Shown: positions 16,301 through 25,191 of the stretch, piece by piece
How the letters are laid out: every line of letters starts with the position of its first letter
How positions within the stretch are numbered: the stretch's first letter is position 1
Assembly: GCA_964291475.2 (NCBI GenBank)
Contig: OZ220082.1
Span: 1-64,000 of the forward strand
From: DAOUKH01 sp964291475
GTDB lineage: Bacteria; Chloroflexota; Dehalococcoidia; SHYB01
Length of the DNA stretch: 64,000 bases
Reading direction: 5' to 3'
Made by a program: the position numbers and the translations under genes
Notes under the pieces: model-generated
The model's database searches: none
What the model was told of the DNA's origin: nothing
What the model saw: only the letters and a program-made list of their open reading frames with translations

Positions 16301-17902
16301 GCGCGGCTGCGGCACTCGAAGCCGGGGACGCCGTTGATCTCGCCGCCGCCGCACCACGACATCTACAGCATCGAGGACTTGGCGCAGCTTATCTACGACC
16401 TGAAGATGGTGAACCCGCGGGCCAGGGTGACGGTGAAGCTCGTCTCCGAGGCGGGCGTGGGCACCATCGCGGCCGGCGTGGCCAAGGGCTACGCCGACAA
16501 CATCCTGATCAGCGGCGACTCCGGCGGCACGGGCGCCTCGCCGCTCAGCTCGATCAAGAACGCGGGGAGCTCCTGGGAGCTCGGCCTGGCCGAGACGCAG
16601 CAGGTGCTCGTGCTCAACGACCTGCGGGGCCGGGTGCTGCTCAGGACGGACGGCGGCCTGAAGACGGGCCGGGACCTGGTCGTGGCCGCGATCCTGGGCG
16701 CGGAGGAGTACAACTTCGGCACGGCGGCGCTCATCGCCATCGGGTGCAAGATGGCGCGGCAGTGCCACCTCAACACCTGCCCGGTCGGCGTCGCCACCCA
16801 GAAAGAGGAGCTGCGGCAGAAGTTCTTCGGCACGCCGGAGATGGCGGTGACCTACTTCAACCACGTCGCCATGGAGACGCGCGAGGTGTTGGCGAGCATC
16901 GGCGTCCGCTCGCTCGACGAAATCATCGGGCGCACCGAGCTGCTCGAACCGATCGAGTCGGACAACCCGCGCATCCAGCAGCTCAACCTGGAGCGGGTGC
17001 TGGCCGACCCCGATCCGTCGGGCACGAAGCCGCGGAAGCGGATGCAGCCGCGCAACGACCGCCCCAACCACCATCCCCTCGACGACAAGATGGTCGAAGC
17101 ACTCGCCGACGCCATCGACGGCGGGGAGCCGCTGACCCTCGACTACCCGGTGGGCAACGAAGACCGCACCGTTGGGGCGCGGGTCTCCGGCGCCATCGCG
17201 ACGAAGCACCGGACGTCGACGCTCGAACGCCACGTCGGGGAGCTGCGCTTCAAGGGGAGCGCCGGCCAAAGCTTCGGAGCGTTCTGCTCCGGCGGCCTGC
17301 GGCTGGTGCTCGAAGGCGAGGCGAACGACTACGTGGGCAAGGGCATGGCGGGCGGCGAGATCGTCATCAAGCCGCCGGAGAATGCCCGATTCACGCCGCA
17401 CAAGAACATCATCATCGGCAACACCGTGCTCTACGGCGCGACCGGCGGACGCCTCTTCGCGGCGGGCCGCGCCGGCGAGCGGTTCGCGGTGCGGAACAGC
17501 GGCGCGACGGCGGTGATCGAGGGGGCGGGGGACCATTGCTGCGAGTACATGACGGCGGGCCTCGTCGTCGTGCTCGGGGAGACCGGCCGCAACTTCGGCG
17601 CGGGCATGTCCGAGGGCGTTGCGTACGTCCTTGACGAGGACGAGCAGTTCCCCACCCGCTACAACCGAGAAATGATCACCCTGGAGCGGGTGCGCCGGGT
17701 CGAGGACGCGGAGTTCCTCCGGTCGTTGATCGAGGAGCACTACGAAGCGACCGGCAGCCAGAAGGCGAGCGACATACTCGCCGAGTGGGAGCAGTACCGG
17801 AGCTCCTTCTGGAAGGTCGTGCCCAAGACGGCCCATGACAACAACCGCGCCGCGGCGGCGCCGAGCGCGGACGTGGGCAAGACGCCCGTCGGGGCCCGCT
17901 AG
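13361..17902 (+). CDS. gltB: Glutamate synthase large subunit (GOGAT)
   Basis: 1513 aa, full length for the family. It transfers the amide of glutamine to 2-oxoglutarate, giving two glutamates. Class-II glutamine amidotransferase domain: the nucleophile Cys is in FEHDACGVGFVADVSG near residue 27, so the enzyme is probably matured by removing the leader, as in other GltB. Central domain: around residues 430-720. FMN-binding domain: SGDSGGTGASPLSSIKNAGS and GGLKTGRDLVVAAILGAEE. The Fe-S cysteines lie in CHLNTCPVGVATQKEELRQK and just before. The C-terminal GXGXG beta-helix domain has IIIGNTVLYGATGGRLFAAG. It is paired with glnA. The small subunit gltD is not in the window, so the electron donor must be encoded elsewhere. 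Confidence 0.96.
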   Translation: MGMLTKQQREARDRGLLYDPRFEHDACGVGFVADVSGRQSHATLRKGIESVCNVTHRGAVSADAKTGDGAGVMTQIPRAFFRREIARQGKRLDVEDLAVGMIFLPGHDEAARDRSLGLIDEVVQAHGFEHLGWRRVPVDKSALGETAAETEPDIRQIMLGRADAGDDDDFGRRLYLARKEIETRASESGLEDLYIPSFSHKTLVYKGLLVAPQLSHYYRDLEDPDFETAIALFHQRYSTNTFPNWFLAQPFRYSAHNGEINTLWGNYNWMRAREPELESGVWGDRIGKLMPVIDASGSDSSQLDNVAELYAQSGRDILHTMMMLVPEAWENMPHMKQRWRDFYQYHASLQEPWDGPAALAFTDGDIAGASLDRNGLRPARYKYTDDGIVVMGSEVGILNLDDARVIEKGRLGPGQMIAVDTKNRRFLSNDEIKNDITSRESYGKLARRMVNLGSIPEASPNGGAPGELDLFQRQRTFGYTLEDLSFVIKAMVLESKDPVFSMGDDTALSVLASMPRLVYSFFKQRFAQVTNPPIDPLREELVMALDTYLGARHSVLEPGLREHGHLIHLDSPILFNEELEAVRNRTEAAFKSVTLDAVFAASRGPGGLEEAIDALCEDASAAIDDGASIVVISDRKVDEKHAPIPMLLAVGSLHQHLIRQGKRMRASLVAESAEPREVHHFACLLGYGASAINPYLGLETLSELIVEGDMSDMSLDEAKGSYRKALNTGILKIMSKMGISTVTSYHGAQIFEAIGLSEELIDKCFTGTTSWIGGLTLHDLGEDVIAKHERSFEPTKFHKLEDVGYYRFRRDGERHTNSPQMVRALHAAVKSNSYEDYKVFSDLVQDREPMEIRDLLKFKPQNAPVPLDEVEPAEEIMKRFNGAAMSLGALSPEAHVTLATALNMIGGKSDTGEGGDEPARYWPAKSGPSPHSRIKQIASGRFGVTVEYLASGDEIEIKMAQGSKPGEGGQLPGHKVMEHIARLRHSKPGTPLISPPPHHDIYSIEDLAQLIYDLKMVNPRARVTVKLVSEAGVGTIAAGVAKGYADNILISGDSGGTGASPLSSIKNAGSSWELGLAETQQVLVLNDLRGRVLLRTDGGLKTGRDLVVAAILGAEEYNFGTAALIAIGCKMARQCHLNTCPVGVATQKEELRQKFFGTPEMAVTYFNHVAMETREVLASIGVRSLDEIIGRTELLEPIESDNPRIQQLNLERVLADPDPSGTKPRKRMQPRNDRPNHHPLDDKMVEALADAIDGGEPLTLDYPVGNEDRTVGARVSGAIATKHRTSTLERHVGELRFKGSAGQSFGAFCSGGLRLVLEGEANDYVGKGMAGGEIVIKPPENARFTPHKNIIIGNTVLYGATGGRLFAAGRAGERFAVRNSGATAVIEGAGDHCCEYMTAGLVVVLGETGRNFGAGMSEGVAYVLDEDEQFPTRYNREMITLERVRRVEDAEFLRSLIEEHYEATGSQKASDILAEWEQYRSSFWKVVPKTAHDNNRAAAAPSADVGKTPVGAR

Positions 17903-17936
17903 CGCGTTTCGCCCCCGCCGCCGGAGGAGAGAAGCG

Positions 17937-18974
17937 ATGAAAGCGACCTACATCACCGAGTTCGGCGACCCCGAGGTCCTCACCTACGGCGACGTCGCCG
18001 ACCCCGAAATCGGGGCGGGCGACGTGCTGGTCCGGGTGAAGGCGACCGCGCTCAACCATCTGGACGTGTGGCGGAGGGCCGGTCAGCGGGGCACGAAGAG
18101 CACCCTCGACGAGCCGTTCATCCTCGGCTGCGACATCGCCGGCGAGGTCGCGTCGACGGGGGCGAACGTCGGCGGATTCTCCGAGGGCGACCGGGTCATC
18201 ATCAACCCCGGCGTCATCCCTCCCGAGGACCACAAGACCTTTGCGGGGCGCGAGACGATGTCGCCGCGCTACGGGATGATCGGCGCGGCGCGGAACGGCG
18301 GCTACGCCCAGTACGTCCAGGTACCCGCGGAGAACGCCCACCGCGTGACCAGCGAGGGCTCGTGGGAGGAGCTGGCGGCCTTCCCGCTGACCATGCTCAC
18401 CGCCTGGCACATGCTCATCAGCCTCACCAAGCTGAAGGCGGGGGAGACGGTGCTGATCCAGGCCGTGGGGTCGGGTGTGGGCACGGCGGCGCTGCAGATC
18501 GCGAAGCTCGTGGGCGCAAACACGATCGTCACCGCGAGCATGGACTCGAAGCTCGAACGCGCCAAGGAGATGGGCGCCGACCACGTCATCAACTACCAGG
18601 AGAAGGACTTCGCCGCCGAGGTGAAGGAGATCACGGGCGGCCAGGGCGTCGACGTGGTGTTCGACCATATCGGCGCATCGACCTTCACCGGCAACATCCG
18701 CAGCCTGGCGATGGGCGGGCGTTACGTCAATTGCGGCGTCACCAGCGGCCACAAGGCCGAGCTGCACATCGGTCAGCTCTTCACCAAGCAGATCCAGCTT
18801 TACGGCTCGTTCATGGGCACCAACGACGACATGCGGCAGGTGGTGCGCCTGCTAGACCAGGGCAAGCTGCACGGCGTCGTCGACCAAGTCTTCGCCCTCG
18901 AAGAGGCCCGCAAGGCCCACGAGGCGATGGAAGACCGCAACGTTTTCGGCAAGCTGGTGCTCCAGGTCCCCTAA
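17937..18974 (+). CDS. Medium-chain (MDR) zinc-binding-type dehydrogenase / quinone oxidoreductase
   Basis: 345 aa from ATG 17937, after a strong GGAGGAGAG site. GroES-like N-terminal half: ALNHLDVWRRAGQRG and FILGCDIAGEVASTGANVGG. Rossmann half: VGSGVGTAALQIAKLVGANT, followed by ADHVINYQEKDF and VDVVFDHIGASTFTGNIRSL. The GHE metal ligand of alcohol dehydrogenases is replaced by GCD, and no four-cysteine structural zinc loop is present. An NAD(P)H-dependent quinone oxidoreductase or crotonyl-CoA-reductase-like activity is therefore more likely than zinc alcohol dehydrogenase. It lies 34 bp after gltB on the same strand. No functional link with nitrogen assimilation is evident. Confidence 0.88.
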   Translation: MKATYITEFGDPEVLTYGDVADPEIGAGDVLVRVKATALNHLDVWRRAGQRGTKSTLDEPFILGCDIAGEVASTGANVGGFSEGDRVIINPGVIPPEDHKTFAGRETMSPRYGMIGAARNGGYAQYVQVPAENAHRVTSEGSWEELAAFPLTMLTAWHMLISLTKLKAGETVLIQAVGSGVGTAALQIAKLVGANTIVTASMDSKLERAKEMGADHVINYQEKDFAAEVKEITGGQGVDVVFDHIGASTFTGNIRSLAMGGRYVNCGVTSGHKAELHIGQLFTKQIQLYGSFMGTNDDMRQVVRLLDQGKLHGVVDQVFALEEARKAHEAMEDRNVFGKLVLQVP

Positions 18975-18995
18975 CCGCTTCCGGAGCGCAGGCCG

Positions 18996-19023
18996 TTGAG
19001 GCGGCGCGCCGCGTTGCTATAAT
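18996..19023 (+). promoter_or_regulatory. Promoter upstream of the MoxR gene
   Basis: TTGAGG at 18996-19001, a 16-bp spacer and a perfect TATAAT at 19018-19023. The predicted start of transcription is near 19030, 35 nt before TTG 19065. Confidence 0.65.
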
Positions 19024-19064
19024 GCGGCGGTTCTCCGGTGTAGATACCGGAAAGGCGGGCGGAT

Positions 19065-20027
<963 letters not shown>

Positions 20028-20051
20028 CCGCGCCCGGCGTCCCGGCGGGCA

Positions 20052-20079
20052 TTGACCCGCGGCCCGTCCCGGTTACACT
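20052..20079 (+). promoter_or_regulatory. Promoter for the alkyltransferase gene
   Basis: TTGACC at 20052-20057, a 16-bp spacer and TACACT at 20074-20079, 34 bp before ATG 20114. Confidence 0.6.
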
Positions 20080-20113
20080 ACACCACCGCATATTCGCGAA
20101 ACGGAGCGAGCGC

Positions 20114-20641
20114 ATGGGATTTGGCGTCATCGAGGCCGGCCAAGGATGGATGGGTTACATCTATTCCGAGCGGGGCCTTGCACGGCTCACCCTCCCCCTG
20201 AACAGCCGCCAAGACGCATACGACTCGCTGGGCCCGGACGTGTTCGGAGCCGGCGGCGAAGACGACGGGGCAGCCGTGGGCATGCTGAAGGCCTTCCTCA
20301 AGTCCTACTTCGCCGGCCGTCCCGCCGACCCGGCGTCGTTCACCGTCGACCTAGCCGGCCACACCGAATTCCAGACGCAGGTGCTGGAGCGGGTGCGGGG
20401 CATCCCCCGGGGCGAAACGCTCAGCTATGGGGAGGTTGCCGCCGAGGTGGGGCGCCCCGGCGCGGCGCGCGCCGTCGGCGCGACGATGGCGGCCAACCCG
20501 GTCTGCGTGATCATTCCCTGCCACCGCGTGGTCGCCGCCGACGGCGGCCTGGGCGGCTACGGCGGCGGCCTTCCCATGAAGCGCCGCATGCTGGAGATGG
20601 AAGGCGCGTTGGACCCGCCGTTCACGCGCCGGTTGGTCTAG
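20114..20641 (+). CDS. ogt: Methylated-DNA--protein-cysteine methyltransferase
   Basis: 175 aa. It repairs O6-alkylguanine by transferring the alkyl group to its own cysteine. The active-site motif is CVIIPCHRVVAADGGLGGYG (PCHRV). The DNA-binding helix-turn-helix region is LSYGEVAAEVGRPGAARAVG. The N-terminal ~85 residues are the short Ogt-type domain, with no Ada DNA-binding or zinc part. GGAG lies upstream of ATG 20114. Its stop overlaps the stop of the convergent DUF2007-like gene within CTAG at 20638-20641. Confidence 0.95.
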   Translation: MGFGVIEAGQGWMGYIYSERGLARLTLPLNSRQDAYDSLGPDVFGAGGEDDGAAVGMLKAFLKSYFAGRPADPASFTVDLAGHTEFQTQVLERVRGIPRGETLSYGEVAAEVGRPGAARAVGATMAANPVCVIIPCHRVVAADGGLGGYGGGLPMKRRMLEMEGALDPPFTRRLV

Positions 20642-20871
20642 TCGAGCGGCTCGTCGGGGTCCAAGGGGCCGGTGAGGTCGGCGAGCAGAGCGCGGCCCTC
20701 CGCCTCCCGGTTGTCGGGCACCATCACCCGCACGGGCGTCATGCCCGACCCGGCATAGGAAGCCAGCGTCGCGGTGCGGACGTGCGCCGGAATGCCGTTG
20801 TTCCGCAGGAGCTGCGCGATCACTTCGCCCATGGTCTCGTTCGGCGCCGTGGTGACGGTGACCCAGTCCAT
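20638..20871 (-). CDS. DUF2007-like small protein
   Basis: 77 aa. It is a short alpha/beta protein with the pattern VTVTTAPNETMGEVIAQLLR, then NNGIPAHVRT, then RVMVPDNREAEGRALLADL. This is typical of DUF2007 (putative signal-transducing/PII-like fold), in which a substrate or protein loop follows NNGI. It starts immediately after the stop of the upstream gene (stop at 20872-20874) and so belongs to the dnaE-led minus-strand unit. Function unknown. Confidence 0.7.
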   Translation of the reverse strand: MDWVTVTTAPNETMGEVIAQLLRNNGIPAHVRTATLASYAGSGMTPVRVMVPDNREAEGRALLADLTGPLDPDEPLD

Positions 20872-21277
20872 CTAACCGCTCCTTCCACCATGCCGGACGG
20901 CGGTTGGCTGTTCGAGCCGCCGCGCCGCCTCTTTCCAATCGGGGCGGGCGTCGACGCTCGACCACTCGGTGAAGGCGCCGCGCTCCACCCACGTGTCGAA
21001 GCGGTCGACGGCCTCCAGGTGCTCCTCGGTTGCGAGGAAGGGGCTCCAGCATCGACTCACGGTCTCGCCAGACCGTCAGGGTGCGGAACCGGCGCGTGAA
21101 GAACCGCGCGGCGAGGGCGTACCTGATGAGGCCGGGCGTTCCGTTGAGCCGTTCCGCAATGCGGTAGTTGAGCTTGATGAACGGGAAGATGTCGCGGTAG
21201 TGCCTGAGGCGGAGCATCGTCGCGACGCAGAAGACCTCGCGGCCCGGCTCGTCGTCGCCGACCTCGACCCAGCGCAT
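20872..21277 (-). CDS. Dimeric alpha-beta-barrel-like protein, frameshifted near 21041
   Basis: The N-terminal part (21277 to ~21044) reads VEVGDDEPGREVFCVATMLR, then DIFPFIKLNYRIAERLNGTP, then RFRTLTVWRDRESMLEP. The C-terminal part continues in a second frame as FLATEEHLEAVDRFDTWVER. Dropping one base from GGGG at 21040-21043 joins them into a ~134-aa protein. The strand pattern and the phrase TLTVWRDRESM resemble dimeric ferredoxin-like (ABM/DUF3291-type) proteins that bind haem or small substrates. That assignment is by resemblance only. It lies 8 bp after dnaE and abuts the DUF2007-like gene. Confidence 0.6.
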
Positions 21278-21285
21278 GGCCGGCC

Positions 21286-24200
21286 TTAGACCAGCTTGAC
21301 GGCGCGCTCGCCGACGAGGGCGTTGAGGCGTTCCATGAGCAAGTCGTCGCAGGCGACGGTCAGCGGCAATTCCATCTCGCTGCGCAGTCCCTTGCTGGTC
21401 ACGTTGAGGCGCACCGGGCTCTCGCCGCCGTGCGATTTGAGCATCTCGAGGAGGGCGTTGAACCGGTCGAGGTCGGCGCGTTCATCTCCACTCTCCTCAA
21501 GGCTGAGATAGAGCGTGCGGACGATGGGCGGCGATGGAGGTGGGGACGGAGCGGCCGGTGGGGGATCGGCTATTGCGGGCTCCTGGTTCTCAGCCTCCGG
21601 CGCGGGCGGCTCGACGGCGGCCGGCGGCGGGGCCGCATCCTCCGGAGGGGGCGCCGGCACGGCCTCGCCGTCGAGGACGACGGGCTGCGGCTCGGGGGGC
21701 TGGGCGACGGGCGGGGCCGCTTCGGGCTCGGCGGGCGCTTCTTCGGCACGCCGGGCCACGTCCTCCGCCTCGCGCACGACGTCGAACGGCGCCGGGTCCG
21801 CCGGGGCTTCGTCGGCGGCAGGGGCCGGAGCGATGGGAGCGGCGGGAGGCGCTTCGTCCTTCGGGAGACCGGCGTAGCGGGCGCGGGCGGCCTCGAAGCC
21901 CTCGGCGGTGTCGCAGGACATCGACGGGCGGTCCTCGCGCACCCGGACCTTGCCCGAGGCGACGACCATTTCGTCCATCTCCCAGAGGTGCGCCGTCTTT
22001 TCGTAGACGTTGGGCCAGACGGCGACCTCGAGGCTGCCCTGGAAGTCTTCGATGAGGGCGATGACGAAGGGGCGGTTGTCCCGGCGCGTGGTCATCATGC
22101 GCACCGAGGAGACGCGGCCGGCGATGGTGATGGTCTCACCCTCCATGTCGGCGTCGACCTGCCGCGACGGGGTGACGATGGCCGAGCCCAGGGCGCGGTA
22201 GGCGTCGAGCAGCGGGTCCTCGCTGAGGGCGACGCCGAGCCCTTCGCGCTCCCACTCGGCGCATTGCCGCTTGCCGATCTCCTCGCCTTCGAGCTCGATC
22301 GTTGGGATCGGTATCGCGACTTCGTCGCCGAAGAGGTCGAACATGGTGGTCTGGCCCTCGTCGCGGATGCGGGCCTGCTCGTTGGCGATGGAGATGATGC
22401 GGTCGAGGTTGTCGAGGAGGGCGCCGCGGCCGCCGAAGCGGTCGAGGGCGCCGACCTTGATCAGCGACTCGAACGTGCGCCGGTTGAGGCTGCGGGCCGG
22501 CGCGCGGCGGCAGAAGTCGGCGAGGTCTTCGAAGGCGCCGTGCTCGCGCTGTTCCTCGACCAGCGGGGCCACCGCGGACTCGCCGACGTTCTTCACGGCG
22601 GCGAGGCCGTAGCGGACCGCGGGGCGGCCCGCCTCGTCGCGCTGGATGGAGAAGCCGGTGGTGGGCTGGCCGATATCGGGCGGGAGGACGTCGATTTCGA
22701 GGCGGCGGCATTCGGCGATGGTCGCGGTGACCTTGTCGGTGGAGTCCTTGAAGCAGGTGAGCAGCGCCGCCATGTACTCGACGGGGTAGTTGGCCTTGAA
22801 GTAAGCGGTCCAGTAGGCGATGAGGGCGTAGCTGACGCTGTGCGCCTTGTTGAAGGCATAGCCGGCGAAGGGCTCGATGAGCTCCCAGACCTGGTTGGCA
22901 AGGGGCTCGTCGTAGCCCTGGGCGCGGGCGCCGGCGATGAAGCCGTCGCGCTCCTCCTTCATGAGGGCGGCGATCTTCTTGCCCATCGCCTTGCGGACGA
23001 TGTCGGCCTGGCCGAGGGTGTAGCCGGCGAACTGCTGGAGGATGAGCAGGACCTGGTCCTGGTAGACGATGATGCCGTAGGTCTCTTCGAGGACGTCTTG
23101 GAGGATGGGGTGGGGGTAGCTGACGGCGCGGTTGCCGCGCTTGGATTCGATGAAGTTGGGGATCTGCTCGATGGGGCCGGGGCGGTAGAGGGCGATCATG
23201 GCGGAGAGGTCGCCGAGCGAGGAGGGTTTGAGCTCCTTGATGTAGCGGCGCATCCCCGTGCTTTCAAGCTGGAAGACGCCGGTGGTCTCGCCGGAGGCCA
23301 GGAGGTCGAAGGTCGCTTGGTCTTCCAGCGAGAGGTTGTGGAGGTCGATCTCCTCGCCGCGGGTCTCCTTGATGTACGCCATGGCCCGCTGGATGATCTG
23401 GAGGTTGACGAGCCCGAGGAAGTCCATCTTGAGGAGGCCCAGGCTGGCGATGTCGTCCATGGCGAACTGGGTGACGGCGATGCCGCTCTCGTTGGTGTCC
23501 TTGGGGCGGGCCAGCGGGACGTAGTCGATCAGGGGCTCGTCGGCGATGACGACGCCGGCGGCGTGGGTGCCGTAGCTGCGGCTGACGCCCTCGAGGTTGC
23601 GGCTGGTGTCGACGAGCTTCTTGACGCGCTCGTCCTCCTCGTAGCGCAGGCGGAAGTCGTCGATGTGCTCGAGGGCGAGGTCGATGCTCCAGCTCATGAT
23701 TTCGCCGCGATCGCCCTTGCGGTAGCCCGGGGGAATCAGGCGGGCGATGCCGTCGACCTCGCCGTAGGACATGCCGAGGACGCGGCCGGTATCGCGGAGG
23801 GCGGCCTTGGCGCCCAGGGTGCCGAAGGTGATGATCTGGGCGACGCGGTCGGAGCCGTAGCGGTTGACGACGTAGTCGATGACCTCGTCGCGGCGGTCGT
23901 CCTGGAAGTCCATGTCGATGTCGGGCATCTCTTTGCGCTCGATGTTGAGGAAGCGCTCGAAGACGAGGCGGTAGCGCATGGGGTCGACGTTGGTGACGCC
24001 GAGGGTGTAGAGGACGAGGCTGGCGGCGGCGCTTCCGCGGACGCCGTAGAGGATGCCCTGCTCGCTGGCGAAGCGAATGATGTCCCAGACGACGAGGAAG
24101 TAGTCGGGGAAGTTGGTGTCGCGGATGACCTGCAGCTCGTAGGCGAGGCGGCGTTCGAGCTCGTCGGTGACGTTGGCGTAGCGGCGTTTCAGTCCCTCGC

Positions 24201-25104
24201 GGCACAGACTTGAGAGGTACTCGAAGGCGTCGCCGCCGCCGGGGACGGGGTAGCGGGGCAGGTGGGCGGTGGAGAAGTCGATGGAGACGTCGCAGGCGTC
24301 GGCGATGCGGCGGGTGGTCTCGATGGCCTCGGGCAGGTCGCGGAAGAGTTCGGCCATCTGGTCGCCATCCTTCAAGAAGAAGGAGGCGTCGGCCATCTTC
24401 AGACGGTCTTCTTGGTCGACGGTGGTGTTGGTTTGGATGGCGAGGAGGACGTCTTGGGTGCCGTGCTCGTGGCCGTGGACGTAGTGGACGTCGTTGGTGG
24501 CGACGATGGGGATGTCGAGGGTGCGGCCCAGTTCGATGAGCTTGGCGTTGACCTGGTCGAGCTCGGGCATGTTGCCGTGGCGCTGGAGCTCGAAGTAGAA
24601 GCCGGCCATGCGCTCCTTGAACCACACGGCGGCGGCGCGGGCGTCATCGTCGCGGCCGTCTTGGAGGTAGCGGGGAATCTCGCCGTTGAGGCAGCCGGAG
24701 AATGCGATCACGCCTTGGCCGTGCTGCTCGAGGAGCTCGCGGTCGATGCGCGGCTTGTAGTAGAACCCCTCGAGCTGGGCCTTGGTGGCGAGATTGAGGA
24801 GGTTGCGGTAGCCGGTCTGGTCCTTGGCCAGCAGGGTGAGGTGGTAGGGCTTCTTGGCGTCGGACAGGCGGTCGCGGCGGCTGCCGGCGGCGAGGTAGGC
24901 CTCCATGCCGATGATCGGCTTGATGCCGGCGGTGCGGGCCTGGCGGTAGAAGTCGACGATGGCGTGGAGGACGCCGTGATCGGTGAGCCCGATCGAGTCC
25001 ATCTCGAGGGCATGGGCCCGTTCGATGAGCTGGTCGACGCGGCAGAGGCCGTCGAGCAGGCTGTACTCGCTATGCAGGTGGAGGTGAGTGAACGGCGTCG
25101 GCAC
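21286..25104 (-). CDS. dnaE: DNA polymerase III alpha subunit
   Basis: 1272 aa from GTG 25104. It is the catalytic subunit of the replicative polymerase. N-terminal PHP domain: FTHLHLHSEYSLLDGLCRVD, with further His and Asp metal ligands retained (GLTDHGVLHAIVDFY). The palm carries the catalytic aspartates in EMPDIDMDFQDDRRDEVIDY (near residue 395). Later conserved parts are SYGTHAAGVVIADEPL and GYAFNKAHSVSYALIAYWTA. An OB-fold follows (ETITIAGRVSSVRMMTTRRD). After it comes an unusual ~120-residue Pro/Ala/Glu-rich linker (roughly residues 1055-1180) and a ~80-residue structured tail (RTLYLSLEESGDERADLDRF onward). Two small genes follow tightly on the same strand. Confidence 0.97.
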   Translation of the reverse strand: MPTPFTHLHLHSEYSLLDGLCRVDQLIERAHALEMDSIGLTDHGVLHAIVDFYRQARTAGIKPIIGMEAYLAAGSRRDRLSDAKKPYHLTLLAKDQTGYRNLLNLATKAQLEGFYYKPRIDRELLEQHGQGVIAFSGCLNGEIPRYLQDGRDDDARAAAVWFKERMAGFYFELQRHGNMPELDQVNAKLIELGRTLDIPIVATNDVHYVHGHEHGTQDVLLAIQTNTTVDQEDRLKMADASFFLKDGDQMAELFRDLPEAIETTRRIADACDVSIDFSTAHLPRYPVPGGGDAFEYLSSLCREGLKRRYANVTDELERRLAYELQVIRDTNFPDYFLVVWDIIRFASEQGILYGVRGSAAASLVLYTLGVTNVDPMRYRLVFERFLNIERKEMPDIDMDFQDDRRDEVIDYVVNRYGSDRVAQIITFGTLGAKAALRDTGRVLGMSYGEVDGIARLIPPGYRKGDRGEIMSWSIDLALEHIDDFRLRYEEDERVKKLVDTSRNLEGVSRSYGTHAAGVVIADEPLIDYVPLARPKDTNESGIAVTQFAMDDIASLGLLKMDFLGLVNLQIIQRAMAYIKETRGEEIDLHNLSLEDQATFDLLASGETTGVFQLESTGMRRYIKELKPSSLGDLSAMIALYRPGPIEQIPNFIESKRGNRAVSYPHPILQDVLEETYGIIVYQDQVLLILQQFAGYTLGQADIVRKAMGKKIAALMKEERDGFIAGARAQGYDEPLANQVWELIEPFAGYAFNKAHSVSYALIAYWTAYFKANYPVEYMAALLTCFKDSTDKVTATIAECRRLEIDVLPPDIGQPTTGFSIQRDEAGRPAVRYGLAAVKNVGESAVAPLVEEQREHGAFEDLADFCRRAPARSLNRRTFESLIKVGALDRFGGRGALLDNLDRIISIANEQARIRDEGQTTMFDLFGDEVAIPIPTIELEGEEIGKRQCAEWEREGLGVALSEDPLLDAYRALGSAIVTPSRQVDADMEGETITIAGRVSSVRMMTTRRDNRPFVIALIEDFQGSLEVAVWPNVYEKTAHLWEMDEMVVASGKVRVREDRPSMSCDTAEGFEAARARYAGLPKDEAPPAAPIAPAPAADEAPADPAPFDVVREAEDVARRAEEAPAEPEAAPPVAQPPEPQPVVLDGEAVPAPPPEDAAPPPAAVEPPAPEAENQEPAIADPPPAAPSPPPSPPIVRTLYLSLEESGDERADLDRFNALLEMLKSHGGESPVRLNVTSKGLRSEMELPLTVACDDLLMERLNALVGERAVKLV

Positions 25105-25134
25105 GTTCGCGGGGGCCTGGCTGGAGTGGGGGCG

Positions 25135-25140
25135 ATTGTA
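25135..25140 (-). promoter_or_regulatory. -10 (TACAAT) upstream of dnaE
   Basis: TACAAT on the minus strand lies 30 bp before GTG 25104. No convincing -35 was found, so only the -10 is proposed. Confidence 0.4.
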
Positions 25141-25191
25141 ACATAACGTGCGGCTTCGATGGGCCCGTGGCGGGGCGCGGGGGGAGTGGGG

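Noticed and set aside
13334..17836. Two long minus-strand frames opposite gltB
   Set aside because: Shadow frames of a complete GltB with all catalytic motifs.
21430..24213. 927-codon plus-strand frame inside dnaE
   Set aside because: Antisense to a fully conserved DnaE. Gly/Asp/Val-rich with no motif.
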